DNA from: Mimachlamys varia
Lineage: Eukaryota > Mollusca > Bivalvia > Pectinida > Pectinidae
Direction of reading: 5' to 3'
Assembly: GCA_947623455.1 (NCBI GenBank)
Contig: OX392535.1
Span: 35,984,688 to 36,048,687, forward strand
Length of the DNA stretch: 64,000 bases
Shown: in pieces, positions 26,190-37,464 of the stretch
Numbering within the stretch: the first letter of the stretch is position 1
Layout of the letters: each line of letters starts with the position of its first letter
Program-made: the position numbers and the translations under genes
Notes under the pieces: model-generated
The model's input: only the letters and a program-made list of their open reading frames with translations
What the model was told of the DNA's origin: nothing
Databases searched by the model: none

Positions 26190-26480
26190 TATAATGATAA
26201 TAATAATAATTCGAGGTTCTTATATACCTTAAAGGGCGTCTCAAAGCGGTTTACAAATTATTATCCCTGGTTATAGGGCAGTAGCAACCAGCCAATATCT
26301 TTCTCAACTCCCTGGGGAGCATACAACCGGTACTGCCATTTCAGCGCTCACAGCTAGCATTCTACAGTTTCCAGCACTACCCAACCACGTACTCATTTAC
26401 AGTTGAGTAGACTGGAACAAGCAGAGTAAAGTATATTGCACAAGGATACAACACAAGTGCCGTGACCCTTGTTCATTGTG
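26190..26480. repeat. Interspersed repeat beginning (AAT)n, with CAAAGCGG motif
   Basis: Begins ATAATAATAATAATTCGAGG and includes TCTCAAAGCGGTTTACAAAT and CTCCCTGGGGAGCATACAAC. I associate this layout with an interspersed repeat widespread in marine invertebrates; the exact family is not identified. Confidence 0.45.
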
Positions 26481-27186
26481 AACTACCGTCATTTGTTTTG
26501 CCTTTATCATAGAGTTAATTTAGCACAGTCATTTCTGCGGAAACAAGTTTGGGTTTTCTATTATTTTAAACAGTTCCGTTACACAACACGCGTCAACCAA
26601 CAATATCCGTTATAATTTGAATTTCACTTCGCACCAGATATAATTTGTCTTTGAATATTTTAAAGATAAAATGACATAAAGGCCAGAACAGTTTCCGGGA
26701 TAAAAAAAAGCATTCACGAAAAATCGTTATTGCTCCGATGTGAGAACATTCACGTTTTGCACAAATAGAAAAAGTTCATGTGCAAATGAATGCAATCGTT
26801 ATTGCATTAATTGGTTAATAAGAGCATTACTTGGTTGTTAAGTTATACGTTAAAGCTTCACAATGCAAATCTGCAGATTAGGGGCTTTCCTTTCATTTTT
26901 CCTTAATTTAAAGAACTCTTTATATTTGCAAAATAAATGGTACAATATTTACGTTTTCATTATAAGAGAAAGGAATATTACGAAATATATGAAGAACTTT
27001 TTAAAATGTGCCGAGTGTTGCCTTCAAAATCGAGAAAGTAAGACATTTCCCGATAGGTCTGTGATATGTTGCCTGTTGATAGAGAAAGTATCGTAGGAAT
27101 GAATTTTCCATTGCTTCTTGATCTCTCGAGCTGATCTTGCTATAGTATGATGTTACCATAACGTTCGTCAATGTGCTTCCGTAATG
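26481..27186. other. Non-coding, nothing recognised
   Basis: Lies downstream of the minus-strand candidate exon. No clear polyadenylation context was identified. Confidence 0.45.
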
Positions 27187-27375
27187 CTATTTCCGCGGCC
27201 GTAATTCAATACCAGTTAGAACATGCCCCTCGCGCTGGAGCAAGACACTGTTGATGTAAGAGAGAGCGCCTGGGATTCCTGGTCGGCCTCTGATTAGTTC
27301 AATATTGGCGTCGATGTCAGAGTCAACAATAAACATCCCCTTAGGCCCGAGTGTTCTGATATTGTCTGATGGGGT
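27187..27375 (-). CDS. Candidate terminal exon or gene fragment, unidentified protein
   Basis: A 62-codon open frame on the minus strand runs from just after an in-frame TAA (27376-27378) to TAG at 27187-27189. It has no ATG near its start, so it would be an internal-to-terminal exon. The translation is protein-like and balanced, with stretches such as LGPKGMFIVDSDIDANIEL, IRGRPGIPGALSYINSVL and EGHVLTGIELRPRK. The segment is richer in G and C than its surroundings. Possible 3' splice sites on the minus strand place the exon start at 27365 (after CATCAG) or 27355 (after ATATCAG), but pyrimidine tracts are weak. I do not recognise the family and see no neighbouring exon, so a pseudogene or a transposon-derived fragment is equally possible. 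Confidence 0.33.
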   Translation of the reverse strand, partial: TPSDNIRTLGPKGMFIVDSDIDANIELIRGRPGIPGALSYINSVLLQREGHVLTGIELRPRK

Positions 27376-28979
27376 TTAGAGTATACTGTAAATCACTCAA
27401 TTCTCGCGAATAATTATTCTCGCGCTCTCCCCCCCCCCTCCCCCATGTAAAGGATTTATTCGAGAGAATAGGAATTCGCGAAAGGCTAAACGCATGTTTC
27501 ACCTGGCATGTTGTGTCTTCCTGTACGTCATGTATATTATGAAGTGATCTTGGTTTAAACGGGTAAGATTAAAAAGATGAGTAGCTGAGATGGACGTATG
27601 ACGCAGGAAAAAGAGCGGTTACCTTAGTTCAAATATAATCTAATGGTAATCGTATTTCATTTATTCGAACTTTAATTGAAAATGCAAATATTTCGCCTTT
27701 CAAACAGTTATATTTTCTGAAAATACACTGAAGAGTTTCAAAATTGTAATAGAATAAAGAATAGTAAATTCTATTTTAAATTATACCAAATTTAATGTAG
27801 AGTAGGTGCATCTTTAGAATTACTTATCATAATATCTCGTGATGATTAAAATATGGATATCCTAAGCCGTTATTCCCTTTGATCAAAAAGCGTTTACTCA
27901 ATTTGCTCAGAACGTTGGTGTTGCATGTATGCATATTATGATATTGGATTCCAGTTTGAACGTGCATCACCACTTTCGCTTCAATGAATCATTAAATTAC
28001 GACATAATTGGCTATCATATGACGCATTTGTGTTTATTCATTTAAATGAGTTGTAAATTAATATTATGGGATATCCTTTAGTCTCCGTAGTCAAAAATTT
28101 GCGGTTTTCGTTGACATCAAACATAGCCAAGTTACGGCAGAATTGGCAATTAACGTTGATTAAAACGGTTGATTAAGGATGAGCAGCTAATTACTGTAGC
28201 ATGGAGAGTTGCCGTATTATTAAAATACATCAAATATCATTTGTTGAAACGTGAAGAAATCCAAATGGCGATTTCGGAAGAAATTTAAATATTTGCTGTA
28301 GTTAAATGGCTTTTAAACTTTTCACACTTGCATTTTGAAGGACGTTTCATATGACACGGTTGTTTTAAAGTTTGAATATTTTTGTAATAAATCTAAATCA
28401 GTACTCTGTGACATTATTAGTGAACCTGCGATGAGGAAGTCAGAATGAAAATACGAAACTAACGTCCTGAATGATTACGTCAATTGCAATACATACTGAT
28501 TTATCGGAGTCAACGAGTGGAACATTTTCATGGTCTGTGAACTTGACGTATATGTGTCACCTGGTGATGTCAAAGTTCAAAGGTTATTATCTTTTTGTAA
28601 GTACTATCCTCGACATTTCGTTTAATTATTCATAGGTCTGTATGTATTAATAGATTATTATTGAGCTCAGTGAATGTCCAAATTAGTATTTCGTATTTAT
28701 GATATACGAATATAACGCAATGCTATAGTTTACACATTGCAGAGAGGAAAGTAGCATGTGATCGTCAATGAATTGTTTTTCACAGTGACACCTATCTGAA
28801 TCCGACATATCTCGAATCTATAATTCTGTTCGAAATAGACAGGTGTTCGTAAAGATTCAACGAAGGACGAAACAGCTGTATGATGCAGTTTAATTCATGT
28901 TTTCGGCAAATGGTATCTATTTCTTAATTTAAAAGGTGCAGCATATGTGTGTGTTAGATCATCTTCAATGTGAACCATC
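27376..28979. other. Non-coding; no partner exon recognised
   Basis: Would contain upstream exons of the 27187 frame if that is a gene on the minus strand; none seen. A C-rich run lies at 27428-27447. Confidence 0.45.
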
Positions 28980-29470
28980 CCCAAAGTTCGGATTATACAA
29001 GTGTGCATATTAAAATGTACAGAGTAAGATTTACATACATGTTCGGTTTATAGAGTTTTCTATAGTACAGATCAAAGTATAGAATGAAACCTACACACAA
29101 AAGTCCGATTTATACAGGTTTGTATTTTATATGAAAAAAACATTGATCAAATACTGAACAAAATTCCGGTTTATGCAGGGTTGTTTATTAGAAATAAAAG
29201 TACAAAGTTATACTTACACACTTGTCCGGTATATACAGGTTTGTGTGTTAGAAATAAATATACAGCGCTAGACAACACATATTTCCGATTTATACAGATT
29301 TTGTATGATAAACGTTGAGCAAAAGCTACACAAAGTTCCGGTATTTACAGGGTTGTATATTAGAAAAAAATGGACAGTGAAACAACACAAATATCCGGTT
29401 CATGCAAGTTTATGTGGTGTTTGTATAACATAAATACTTTTCTTCTGCCCGCTTTATACATGTTGTATCT
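28980..29470. repeat. Degenerate tandem repeat, about 58-bp spacing, about 9 units
   Basis: TTCCGGTTTATACAGGTTTG-like motifs recur near 28988, 29043, 29104, 29165, 29226, 29286, 29336, 29393 and 29448, each followed by an AT-rich spacer with AGAAATAAA-like text. Confidence 0.7.
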
Positions 29471-30371
29471 CAATCACACCAGCTCAGTATAAGTAGGCCA
29501 TAGTCGGTTTCGGTTGCATTCTGACTGGGAATTTTGGCCATCGCTCAAAGAACATCGGAGACAATTTCGAAAGGCATACTTTATATGTACAGTGTATATA
29601 TTTTTTACTATTTTTACGTGATAAACACAGGAAAAAAGGAAAACAAATCTAATAAATATGTTGAAAGACAGAGTGCATATTTTATTCATTTTTTGTAAAA
29701 TATTTGGGACAAAATCAAAAACTTCGCTAATGAAAAAAAAACAACAACAACCCCCCCTCCCCCATAACAAAATATCCCAACACTTTAAATGGACATTTTC
29801 TATTGTGCAACGCACGTCCACTGGCCCTTTTCCCGAAGTATGGGGTTGAATGAGATGACGTCAGTAAGAATGACTCTCAACTTTTAAGGGACCGACCACA
29901 TTTAAATGAGGTCATCCCGTGTTGGGTGACAAGGTCCAGCGAAGCGAGACATCTCTGTATGTAAATTAGGGAGTCATCCGAACCCATTCATCATTTTCTA
30001 TAGCGGAACAAAAACTTCGATGGTCGGACCATAAATCATAGTTATCTTTTAAATGTTGTTTAGTCCAATGATAATTTTTGTATACATGATATTCTGGAGT
30101 TTTATGAGTTCATAGGTTACATAAATAGGTTATCTTCTGGAACGATCTTGTACTTTGTCATCCTGGCTGATCTATTCTGAAGTCTTTCTCTCTTACGGTT
30201 TGTAAAACTAAGGACGGTGTCATTCAATTTGTTCATTTGGCTGTCTTACATCCAAGAAATTTCATGATGAACATATTCGAGTCTTGGAATTGGAAGAGTT
30301 GAAATGAGTTTCCAGGAGTGAAAGGGTAAAGAAAGCATAACGAGGCGATCCCATTCGTCCGTCTGTCTAAG
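29471..30371. other. Non-coding, nothing recognised
   Basis: Only chance frames; a C-rich run near 29750. Confidence 0.5.
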
Positions 30372-30562
30372 TTGTGGCAATGTAGTTAAGGTGTCCCGAC
30401 TTTCTGCCACTAGTAGTTCGAAACCCACGCGGAGCAGTTGCCAGGTACTGACCGTAGGTCGGTGGTTTTTCTCCGGGTACTTTTGCTTTCCTCCATCTGC
30501 AATACCTGGCACGTCCTTAAATGACCCTGGCTGTCCACAGGACATAAAACAAAATAAGCCAA
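30372..30562 (+). mobile_element. tRNA Leu/Ser-like SINE, family B, internal deletion in the head
   Basis: Recognised by GCAATGTAGTTAAGGTGTCC, then GTAGTTCGAAACCCACGC (B-box), the CTCCGGGTACTTTTGC central domain and a tail ending GGACATAAAACAAAATAAGC. The variable-arm part between A- and B-box is shorter than in other copies. Confidence 0.85.
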
Positions 30563-31987
30563 AGTCTTCGTTTGTCTTGCATACGGTAATATAAATTATT
30601 TAGCAATGGACAGAGCTATAGCGATGAAACAGTACTAGTCTGTCCAGTAAACATGTTAAACGGACGATGTTCGTCCGTTCGTCTACCCATATCTCCTTAT
30701 TTATGTATGTGTAGTTATGGCTGGTAGGACACGATGGAAAAACGGTATCCATCTATATCGTCCGAAATTTTAGGACATGTGATTCTTTTCCCGTTCTCTC
30801 GGGACTATGTGCGTGCCAATAAACTTGCATCGATAAGAAAAATGGCCGCCGTTTCGGCCAATTTTGCTTTGTAATTAAAAGCAACAGTTAATATCCATCT
30901 AGTTTGTTGCAGTAATGTAAACTTTGATTCTCACAAACGCTTTCCTTGGCCCAAACGTCCATTATGAAATCCCCCTCGACGGTATAAGTTGACAAACCTA
31001 TAGGTAGTATCAACTAAGCAAGCCAAGGGTGTACAATATACGCTACTCTCCTTTTCAAAAGAAGAGTAGCGTATATTGTACACACTTGTCTTGCGAAGTT
31101 GAGGCAGTATAGGCATTTTACGACTCTAAATTCCAACGTCCAAAAACTGTATCTGCTGCTGGTATTCGAGCATATTTCCAAATGTGATAGGAAATCACAG
31201 TGATATGATATCCAGTTGATTTTACACCGAAAAGCCATTTATGATTTACCAGTAATTTTCCTGCTTTCACATCTATCGTAAATTCCAGCGCCTTCCGAAA
31301 CATTTTGCTTCAAATTACTTCAATGTAATCTATAACAGCGGCGGACATGCTTTTATTTTCCCGTGGGGTTTGTATTAAAAGTACACAAATAAAATCTGTT
31401 ATTGAAATCCTGCCAATTTTGCAAATTTTGCAGACATATAGGAGAAACACGATGCTTTATCAATAAGCGATATCGGGACAATGTACTGGTCCCTAACGGC
31501 TGATATTCATTTTCACTGTGTTAGATTAAAATTGCAAAGGGAACCGAGGAAAACAAGAATCGAGTCACTCGCAATGATTGGCTTGAGGAATACACTTACG
31601 TAATAATGGCGGTTTTTGTTGTTTTTTGAAAAGATTGAATTCTATCATGCAGTTGAAAACTTTTTCAATAGATTTCGTTGGAAGATATACATGTTCATGA
31701 CATTAAATATGGGTTTCACGTTCTTGTTTTTGCAACATGGCTTTGAAATATTGCAGCACACTATTATATCAGTAGAATAATTTGCATGCGAAGAAACCAG
31801 ACGTAAAAATGTTAAGTTTTATCGTATAAAATTAAACTTCAATTACATGTATGAATTTTGTGAATTCAAAACAATCACTATGACAAAAACATGTACAAAA
31901 ACATTATCTTGTTTTGGTAAAAGTGACTAATGTTGAAAAATATCACTTAAATGACATATTTTAAATTAAGCTTGACAGATAGAGGCT
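30563..31987. other. Non-coding apart from the hairpin at 31029
   Basis: Also a small perfect stem AACGGACGA-TGT-TCGTCCGTT at 30659-30679. Confidence 0.5.
31029..31083. repeat. Perfect 21-bp inverted repeat with 13-base loop
   Basis: GTGTACAATATACGCTACTC plus T (31029-31049) is exactly complementary to 31063-31083. Pairing extends about four more bases past one mismatch. Confidence 0.9.
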
Positions 31988-32138
31988 ATTCAATGGTTTT
32001 CCGTTAAATATCACATATATTTCACGAGTATGGCAGATTTTTTTTTATATTTTCACGAGTGCGTAGCACGAGTGAAAATATGTTTAAAATCTGCCATACG
32101 AGTGAAATATATTTGATATTTATTGGAAACCATTGAAT
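31988..32138. mobile_element. Long foldback element, arms of about 70 bp
   Basis: ATTCAATGGTTTTCCGTTAA at the left pairs with its complement ending at 32138. Pairing continues through TATGGCAGATTTT / AAAATCTGCCATA to a centre TTCACGAGTGCG-TAG-CACGAGTGAA. The whole segment can form one hairpin; a MITE or foldback remnant. Confidence 0.75.
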
Positions 32139-33505
32139 TTTCTTTTTATTTCATTTTCGAAATTCCCAAATTTCTTATTTCATTTTTAAAATTTGCGGTT
32201 AAACTGATCGGGATGGAGTTCCTAATGCTTATAGAATATTAATACGTCACAGGATGAAGTTCTATTTTTGGTTCAAAATATAGTAAAAATACAAAAACAT
32301 GTTAATAAAATCCTTTAGATATCTATCTATTTCCAAAATACTATAAATTAATATTTTTGATTTCCTTTTTTTGATAATCATACAAATGTCGAGGTTTCTG
32401 TCAAGTGGCTTAGAACCCGTTGTTACAACATGATAAGGCAGCTCCTATAAGATCACGTAATCAATAGATTGAATAGAGTTTGTTAATTACACATATACAA
32501 ATGTGGAGATTTAAGTCAAGTGGCTTAGTACCAGTTGTTACCACAGGATAGGGCAGTAAATAGTTTTTTTATGTAATAAATCATTCCAGACAGGTAGTGC
32601 GATATCATCTGTTGAATTACACAGAAACGAGAAATATAAAAACAAGGTAATCCACAATTAATACATGCATAATAGTGATAACAAATCTTATAACACAACC
32701 AGTGGAATATTCTACTGGTTGTGTGATAAAGAAAGACCCTTTCTTCTATTGACATTGCAAACCTGAAGAAAACGTTACGAAAAGCTATTAATAAGGTGAA
32801 ATATACAGTTGTGATATTGTTTTCATAATTTCTGAAATTAATTGCAAATTTTAATCATAAATGAAAACCATCAGACAGAATTAAAGGATATAGAAAAAAA
32901 ACTGAAACGGGCGTTCCAACTTTGTCATGATTTATTTCATCAACAGCATACCTAGCATTATCAGGAAAACCTTTTAGCGATGCTTTGTCATGTCCTGTTT
33001 TGAAGGTCAACATCTCCTATTCTCTGTATATTAGCAGAAGAAAAAGGAAACGAAATTCAATTTTCTCCAGCACAATTCCCGGAGGATAATATGAATTATT
33101 TGTGAAACGGATTCGTGTGTAAAATATGCACTTAATCACCATTATACCACCTTTTACTAACACGTGCCGAGGGATTTTAGACAAAATTAAATTTCTGCCA
33201 TTTAATAAAAAAAAAAAAAAAAATAAAAAAATCGGCACATGCAAATTTCTTTATGAAATCTAATTTGCACAGAGGTAATCCACCGACGTATGTATAAATG
33301 AACATCTTTCTCTCCAAAATCTTCATATATAATCAATATTTTTTGTAAAGTTCATATAAATTTGTTCGATATTTTGCCATAGTATTGAGATATAAAGAGG
33401 TTCAGCATCAGAATTATATGGATACAGAAACCTTATTTCATCACGTGAGTATTCAGGCCTAGTGGAGCTCTGTAATATGTTATGTCAAATTTTATCATTT
33501 CTATA
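32139..33505. other. Non-coding, minor local duplication
   Basis: GTCAAGTGGCTTAG and flanks occur at about 32400 and 32515, an imperfect duplication of about 55 bases. Poly(A) run at 33207-33225. Confidence 0.5.
32689..32729. repeat. Near-perfect palindrome of about 40 bp
   Basis: CACAACCAGT (32694-32703) mirrors ACTGGTTGTG (32714-32723) around GAATATTC. One mismatched pair within the inner 30 bases. Confidence 0.85.
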
Positions 33506-33650
33506 ATAATAACATTATACAACATTTATATAACGCTCTATATAATTTGTAAAATTACTCTAAAGCGCTATAATATACAATATTTGATATAGCGCCCTAT
33601 CTAGCTAACATAAGCCACTCTAAAGCGCTTAACAGTACATAGATATACAA
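33506..33650. repeat. Interspersed repeat with CTAAAGCGCTT motif, copy 2
   Basis: Two partial tandem units, each ending in CTCTAAAGCGCT. The first nearly equals the 5489-5545 sequence. Confidence 0.7.
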
Positions 33651-33899
33651 TTCATATACAATCAATACAATTAACACATACAGTTCTATCATACACAATT
33701 CTAAGGAGTTCGCAGGAGCTGCCGTATCAGGCGCTAACTACTTGTCCTATACCACCTGGCTAATATCTCCATATATGTGTGTATGTATGCGTGTGTGCTG
33801 GAGATGAATTGTGTTCTGTTTGAAGTGGGACCGTGTTTCCAACGGCATCTTTTATAGTGCCAACCGCACTTGAATGCTACATCACATATACTGCAACAC

Positions 33900-34082
33900 C
33901 CAGCCCAGACCATTTTATATTCCACCTGGATTGTTGGAGTTGTGTGGCCAGAAGAAAAACACTTTCTCTGAATGTTCCATGCGTATGACGATTACGGGGA
34001 TCGAACCCCGGCCGTCTGCATGGAAAGCTGCATGAAAGTTCCTCTATCAGATGAATACCCAGGCCTCGTGGACCTCTTGTTT
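33900..34082 (-). mobile_element. tRNA-derived SINE, third family
   Basis: On the minus strand the head contains GGCCGGGGTTCGATCCCCG (B-box within 33996-34012), preceded by a tRNA-like segment reaching about 34080. Body and tail extend left, perhaps to 33740. Single copy here. Confidence 0.55.
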
Positions 34083-34479
34083 CTAATTGCAACGTACATT
34101 ATAAAGCAATCTATCGTTTTAAACTAGAAAACGAATTTCGCGTGGGAGTTTGAAAGACAATGATACAGATTGTTGGCAAGCGTGGACATATTTCATGTTG
34201 GCAGTACACATCTTCTGATTGATAAAGTCTGTGAACGAAAGCCACAGTTTCGTATCATGTTCTCTGACTTGTTAATACAAGGATACATCATATGTAGTGC
34301 CCTAGGGAACATGGGACGAACATGAACCTGCATGGCTGAACACTGCCTGGCAGTTAGACATGGGCACAATAAGTATACTATGTCGGGGATCTTCCAGCCC
34401 AAGGATTCCAAAAATCCATAGGCAAATCACCCGCATAGTTTGCTGCGATTTATGTCTAGTCCTGTTATTATTTTTCTTC
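34083..34479. other. Non-coding, nothing recognised
   Basis: No supported feature before the CTTT tracts. Confidence 0.5.
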
Positions 34480-34905
34480 ATTTCTTTCTTTCTGTCTTTC
34501 TTTCTTTTGTTCCTTCTTTTTTTATCTTTCATTTCTTTTCTTTCTTTCTTTCTTTTCTTTCTTTCTTTCTTTCGTTCCTTCTTTTTTATCTTTCTTTCTT
34601 TCTTTTTCATTAATTTTACTTGTTTCTTCTTTCTTTTACATTTATTTACGAAGAATCACTCCTTAGGTGTGAATTCCCTGTGGAGTCGTAAAGTGTTCCC
34701 GCTGTACCTATATCTTAAAGAGGCATTAACGAAACCAACATTGATTTCATGTCCAATTTCAAGCATTACGATTCTTGCTTTTGATACAAATGTACATGCA
34801 TACTCCCTTATTTTTTCTTTATTTTTCCTATTTCTCTTTTTTTCGCCTTTTTATCTTTTCTTCTCTCTCTTTTAAACGCTCAATTTCTTCTGTCTGAAAT
34901 CATTG

Positions 34906-34941
<36 letters not shown>

Positions 34942-34945
34942 TACT
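34480..34945. repeat. (CTTT)n microsatellites and pyrimidine tracts
   Basis: CTTT-rich runs at about 34480-34612, 34800-34870 and 34902-34942. The long open frames here are low-complexity artefacts. Confidence 0.93.
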
Positions 34946-35235
34946 TTGTTTGTGAAGAATCACTAGATACATTTGTAGGTGTATTGTACACGGTGACACG
35001 CGGGACCCCTACAGATCTCGAGCTTAGTTTCTCCATTTTCTTTTTTCTATGGTACATGGAAAAAAGCAAAATACACCTGCTATATATCAATGCATGCGAA
35101 ACGTAAAAGCCGACAAGTGTGAATTCCGAGTGGAGTCGTACTTTTTCTTTCGCCTCTTTAGAGGCATTAACGATTCCGAAATTGATTTCCTGTCCAATTT
35201 GCAGCATTTCAATTCCTTTATATACTTCCGTATTT
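34940..35235. repeat. Diverged direct duplication of 34640-34800
   Basis: Shared landmarks: GAAGAATCACT, GTGTGAATTCC, GTGGAGTCGTA, AGAGGCATTAACGA and TTGATTTC with TGTCCAATTT. Both copies follow a (CTTT)n tract. This copy has an added segment of about 130 bases after GAAGAATCACT. Confidence 0.7.
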
Positions 35236-37244
35236 TTTTCTTTCCCTAGGTATACATCTTCACATGCCGAAGAGTGTCATGTTGTTACATATTCGTTTGG
35301 AGAATACCCCCCCCCCCCCCCACCTCCACTGAATCCCAGAGGAGTTTTCCTGAGACAAAGGAATTGTATAAATCAAGATTATTTACTGTGACATTTTATT
35401 GAATTTATTATCACAGTTGATTTTGCTCAAATCTTTTTTACCATCTATAGGAAACGTAAAAACGAGACTTTACAAGTCTATACAGTACTGTTAGGTAACA
35501 TACCCTATACATACAAAATAAACTAGATTTATTACCATTGTCATTTATAACTTAGCACCAGGGGATCTAATTTGTCTTACAAAAGAAACATGGTATTGAC
35601 TTTATTTTTTATTACTTTTTCGTTGATGTACATGTAAGCAATGTTTTGAATTTTCAATCTAGACCACCAGACTCTTCATGGAGGCAAATCCTCAAAGCAT
35701 TGTTAGATTGACTATATAGTAACTTGTGCTTTTGGTCAAAGATATAAAATCGAAATGTAATAATTATCTTAATATGGATGTATATCTCTATAATGACATT
35801 AGTAACATAACATGGTTTCCCAAAGGATGTGGTTCGGGTGGGGTGGGGGTGGGGGTTGGGGGGTTGGGGGTTGGGGGGGGGGGTGGTTAGGTAGGAATGG
35901 ATGATTGAAATTTGTTAAATACTTCTTCAAGTTGACTAATATTAGAACAACCAGATTCTGGACTAGCTCACTTCATAATAAACTGGCAATAGGTGTACAT
36001 ACTGCCATGCAGGCAGGTATTCACTTATGTTGTGTTACACATTATTTCTCAATTTGATGGGTAATTAGCAATTCTTTGGAGCCGTGAACCCCCCGCTTCA
36101 GTTCTGTTTCTCCAACACAAACAAAATGCTTCATGACATCTGGCGATATAACGGAATTTTCTTACGATAGAAGTCGAAACAGGTGTACAGTTTAACCAAT
36201 TAATGATATTTAAATGAATCTTTATTGTGGGAAAGGGTCCAATTTAGATTTCTTTTATGTTCAAATTAGACAAAGGATTGACACTGTGAATATATTTCTC
36301 TCTTAAAAAATCGTACATTTCTTGATCTATTCCGGAAATTTTATCTCCGCATCCGGATCCTCTGAATAGTTCTCGCAAGTGTAAGACGCTGATTGGCTGT
36401 GACAACTGTCGGTCAGTCGGGCTATTGCCCGTGCATTGGAATGTGTTCGTATCGCAACATGTTTATTGTCCAGTTCTGACCAGGTAATGTAAACTGACCA
36501 CTCTCTTTGTTGGAAACATGTTTCTCTGAGAGTGTTAACGAAGTGTCAGAGCCCACGCACGGCATTCATCCCGGTGATATTATCTTTAATACGATGGATT
36601 CGGATAATATACACGGACGTTGTACAAAAACAATGGAATTTAGAAGGGAATATACAGTTTACTGTTAGGGAGTTCTGCAAATGGAAAAGAAAATATCTTG
36701 ATTTTGCAATTAGATTTTCATCAAATAATAAGTAGTTGATTATTCAGATTAACAGTGGGAAAAGAAAGAAAAAGAAAAAAAATGAAAAAAAAAACAAAAA
36801 AATCGAAACTACGATTACATTGTAAACAATTAGTAGATTAAAGCATGATTAAGTATTCTCACTAGTACATTGTACTAATTAACCTTTAGGTATGATATAA
36901 TTGGTATATATAACCAGAAATCAGAAACTGTGGGATCTCTTTCTTCGCTGCTTGTAGCATATCAATTAAAACAAAAATACTTTCCTTCTGAAACAAAAAG
37001 TAATCTGGCAAAAATCAGTATGAAGAAATTAAGCAAATTACACTTCCAAAAATCATGTTCAGTTAAAGAAATAACTATATTTTGTTTCTTACATCTGAAT
37101 ACCGGAAACAGAGAGAACGGTTCATATATTATCACTGGTTTAAATCAAATGCTAAAAGAGGCATTAACAAATTCAGAAGTCGAAAAACTTGAACTCTGCA
37201 CATTGGGTTTAATGGCGTACATGTACTTTTAAATTTGGAAAGGT
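35236..37244. other. Non-coding with C- and G-rich runs
   Basis: A run of about 15 C near 35307 and the G-rich tract at 35834. A segment near 36380-36485 has an inverted CCAAT-like GATTGGC and a donor-like CAGGTAATG, but no linked exon. A frame at 36930-37232 lacks an ATG start. Confidence 0.4.
35834..35886 (+). repeat. G-rich tract, possible G-quadruplex
   Basis: Repeated runs of 4-11 guanines separated by single or double T (for example GGGGTGGGGGTGGGGGTTGG). Confidence 0.7.
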
Positions 37245-37464
37245 CAGAAAAGTGATTTGATTTCGTGAAAACATTAATAACTATAGTTTAAATCACAGGG
37301 GCTTGTGTGTTTGATACAAGCACAGGGTCTTGTGAATTTCATTTACTCAGCAATTCAGAAAAGTTATTTGATTTCGTGAAAACATGAATAAATCTAGTTT
37401 AAATCACAGGGGCTTGTGTGTTTGATACAAGCACAGGGTCTTGTAAATTTCATTTACTCAGCAA
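37245..37464. repeat. 111-bp tandem duplication
   Basis: Two near-identical units, 37245-37355 and 37356-37464. Each contains a small hairpin, GCTTGT...ACAAGC. Confidence 0.93.

Noticed and set aside
34360..34875. 171-codon plus-strand frame
   Set aside because: Created by CTTT and pyrimidine tracts giving Ser/Phe/Leu runs; begins without a credible start.
36930..37232. 100-codon plus-strand frame with some protein-like text
   Set aside because: No ATG at the start, AT-rich codons, family not recognised; left unannotated pending a homology search.
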